From Burkholderiales bacterium (lineage in GTDB: Bacteria > Pseudomonadota > Gammaproteobacteria > Burkholderiales > Burkholderiaceae_C): 13,360 nucleotides of DNA. The position numbers were made by a program, and so were the translations under genes. This document shows positions 12,424 to 13,360 of the stretch, piece after piece; the stretch's first letter is position 1; every line of letters begins with the position of its first letter. The stretch spans positions 1 to 13,360 of the forward strand of contig JAGWTL010000045.1 in the NCBI GenBank assembly GCA_028869035.1. Reading direction: 5' to 3'. The notes beneath the pieces are model-generated. The model ran no database searches and was not told the DNA's origin. It saw only the letters and a program-made list of their open reading frames with translations.

Positions 12424-13217
12424 TCCATGGTGATGATGACGCCCGCGCCCAAGGCCGGGCCCAGGATGGTGCCCATGCCGCCCAGCAGGGTCATCAGCAC
12501 CACTTCGCCGGACATCTGCCAGCTCACGTCGGTCAGTGTGGCGATGCCGAAGGCGATGGCCTTGGTGGCGCCGGCCAGGCCGGCCAGCGTGGCCGACAGC
12601 ACAAAGGCCAGCAGCTTGTAGCGGTCGACGTTGTAGCCCAGGGACAGCGCGCGCGGCTCGTTCTCGCGGATGGACTGGAGCACCTGGCCGAAGGGTGAGT
12701 GGATGATGCGGTAGATCAGCGCGAAGCCGCCCACGAAGAGCGCCAGCACCACGTAGTACATGACCCGGTCGTTGTGCAGGTCGATCAGGCCGAAGAGAGA
12801 GCCGCGCGGGATGCTCTGGATGCCGTCTTCCGCGTAGGTGAAAGGCGCCTGCACGCAGATGAAGTAGATCATCTGCGCCAGCGCCAGCGTGACCATGGCG
12901 AAGTAGATGCCCTGGCGGCGCACGGCCAGCCAGCCGGTGACGACGCCGATGACGGTGGCGCTCAGTGTGCCCGCCAGAATGGAGAGCTCGGGCGTCAGGC
13001 CCCAGACCTTGGCGGCGTGGCCCGAGACGTAGGCCGCGAAACCGAAGAACATGGCGTGGCCGAAGGAGAGCAGGCCGGTGAAGCCGATCAGCAGGTTGAA
13101 GGCGCAGGCGAACAGGGCGAAGCACAGCAGCTTCATCAGGAACATGGGGTAGCCCACGAAGGGGGCCACCAGCAGGGCGAGCAGCAGAGCGCTGTAGAGG
13201 AGAGTAGTCTTTTTCAT
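12297..13217 (-). CDS. livM: Branched-chain amino acid ABC transporter permease LivM
   Basis: A 306-residue inner-membrane protein with many hydrophobic segments (about eight). It carries the LivM-type motifs GLLSFGHAMFFGFAAY (48-63), LAVRRQGIYFAMVTLALAQ (97-115), FGQVLQSIRENEPRA (176-190) and KLLAFVLSATLAGLAGA (201-217). LivM pairs with LivH to form the channel of the Liv-type importer for branched-chain or related amino acids, amides or aromatic substrates. livH, livG, livF and the binding protein are outside the window. Start: ATG 13217 (MKKTTLLYSALL) begins the first membrane helix; the frame is open to 13352 but that part reads through a repeat. No strong Shine-Dalgarno. Its 3' end is duplicated at 10878-11004, and its own terminator seems to have been separated from it by the ATPase gene. 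Confidence 0.93.
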   Translation of the reverse strand: MKKTTLLYSALLLALLVAPFVGYPMFLMKLLCFALFACAFNLLIGFTGLLSFGHAMFFGFAAYVSGHAAKVWGLTPELSILAGTLSATVIGVVTGWLAVRRQGIYFAMVTLALAQMIYFICVQAPFTYAEDGIQSIPRGSLFGLIDLHNDRVMYYVVLALFVGGFALIYRIIHSPFGQVLQSIRENEPRALSLGYNVDRYKLLAFVLSATLAGLAGATKAIAFGIATLTDVSWQMSGEVVLMTLLGGMGTILGPALGAGVIITMENYLADLGSWVTIIMGGTFVVCVLLFRRGIVGEIEHRLLKKP

Positions 13218-13240
13218 GTCAGCGATCTTGGCTGAAACCT

Positions 13241-13255
13241 CATGCGCAACGCATG
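13241..13255. repeat. Short palindrome upstream of livM
   Basis: CATGCG and CGCATG are separated by CAA, a perfect 6-bp inverted repeat 24 bases before the livM ATG. It could be an operator or a small hairpin in the livH-livM spacer; nothing else supports a role. Confidence 0.4.
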
Positions 13256-13267
13256 CAGAGAACCCGG

Positions 13268-13360
13268 CGGGGAACGCCGTGGCACCGGCTTTGCCGGGCC
13301 ACTGGCGTTGCCCCCTTGAGGGGGGAGGCGGCCACACGAAGTGGGCAAGCAACGGGGGTG
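13268..13360 (+). repeat. Intergenic GC-rich repeat, copy 3 (runs to the window edge)
   Basis: It begins CGGGGAACGCCGTGG and continues CCGGCTTTGCCGGGCC, ACTGGCGTTGCCCCCT, TGAGGGGGGAGG and, at the very end, CAACGGGGGTG. It matches copy 2 in 46 of 48 bases, in the opposite orientation. It lies upstream of livM, in what is probably the spacer after livH, so a repeat sits inside an operon here. Confidence 0.8.

Noticed and set aside
13218..13352. Longer start for LivM
   Set aside because: The added residues are translated from the intergenic repeat and the proline-rich product is unlike a permease N-terminus.

Overview
The window looks like chromosomal DNA of a GC-rich betaproteobacterium, most likely Comamonadaceae (Burkholderiales). 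The grounds are the strong G/C third-position bias, an orphan Bug/TctC periplasmic binding protein, a DUF6352 gene, a YihE/SrkA stress kinase, and short palindromic repeats built on CTTCGACAGGCTCAG. This placement is from protein resemblance and composition, with no database search. There is no rRNA, tRNA, CRISPR array, transposase or integrase in view.

Layout. Positions 1-351 (-) hold the 5' part of a DUF6352 gene that leaves the window. 482-706 (-) is a small acidic-tailed hypothetical protein. 835-2424 (-) is a GMC flavoprotein dehydrogenase with a good promoter and Shine-Dalgarno site. A REP-like 15-bp palindrome sits in the divergent gap before 2646-4834 (+), a coupled pair made of a calcineurin-like metallophosphoesterase and a Ser/Thr kinase fused to a universal stress protein (Usp) domain. 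4942-6198 (-) is a membrane-bound HD-GYP phosphodiesterase, divergent from srkA (6287-7315, +). Four signalling or stress genes therefore lie side by side. 7426-8415 (+) is a TctC-type solute-binding protein with a repeat fragment read through just after its signal peptide. 8560-10641 (+) is a two-gene unit of a ModA-like binding protein without a signal peptide and a lipoprotein alpha/beta hydrolase.

The last part is the most unusual. livM (12297-13217, -), a branched-chain amino acid ABC permease gene, is convergent with a solitary AAA/DUF4143 ATPase gene (11117-12292, +). On the far side of the ATPase gene, beside a strong terminator, lies a second, diverged copy of the last 127 bp of livM (10878-11004, 116 of 127 bases identical by hand alignment). 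The ATPase gene is thus bracketed by direct repeats of the livM 3' end. This is the footprint expected either of an element that integrated at a gene 3' end or of a collapsed tandem livM paralogue.

Two patterns cut across the window. Five genes lack a clear Shine-Dalgarno but have a -10-like hexamer 6 to 8 nt before the ATG, which suggests leaderless transcription. Three copies of a family of GC-rich intergenic repeats (about 4848, 8420 and 13268) sit at gene boundaries.
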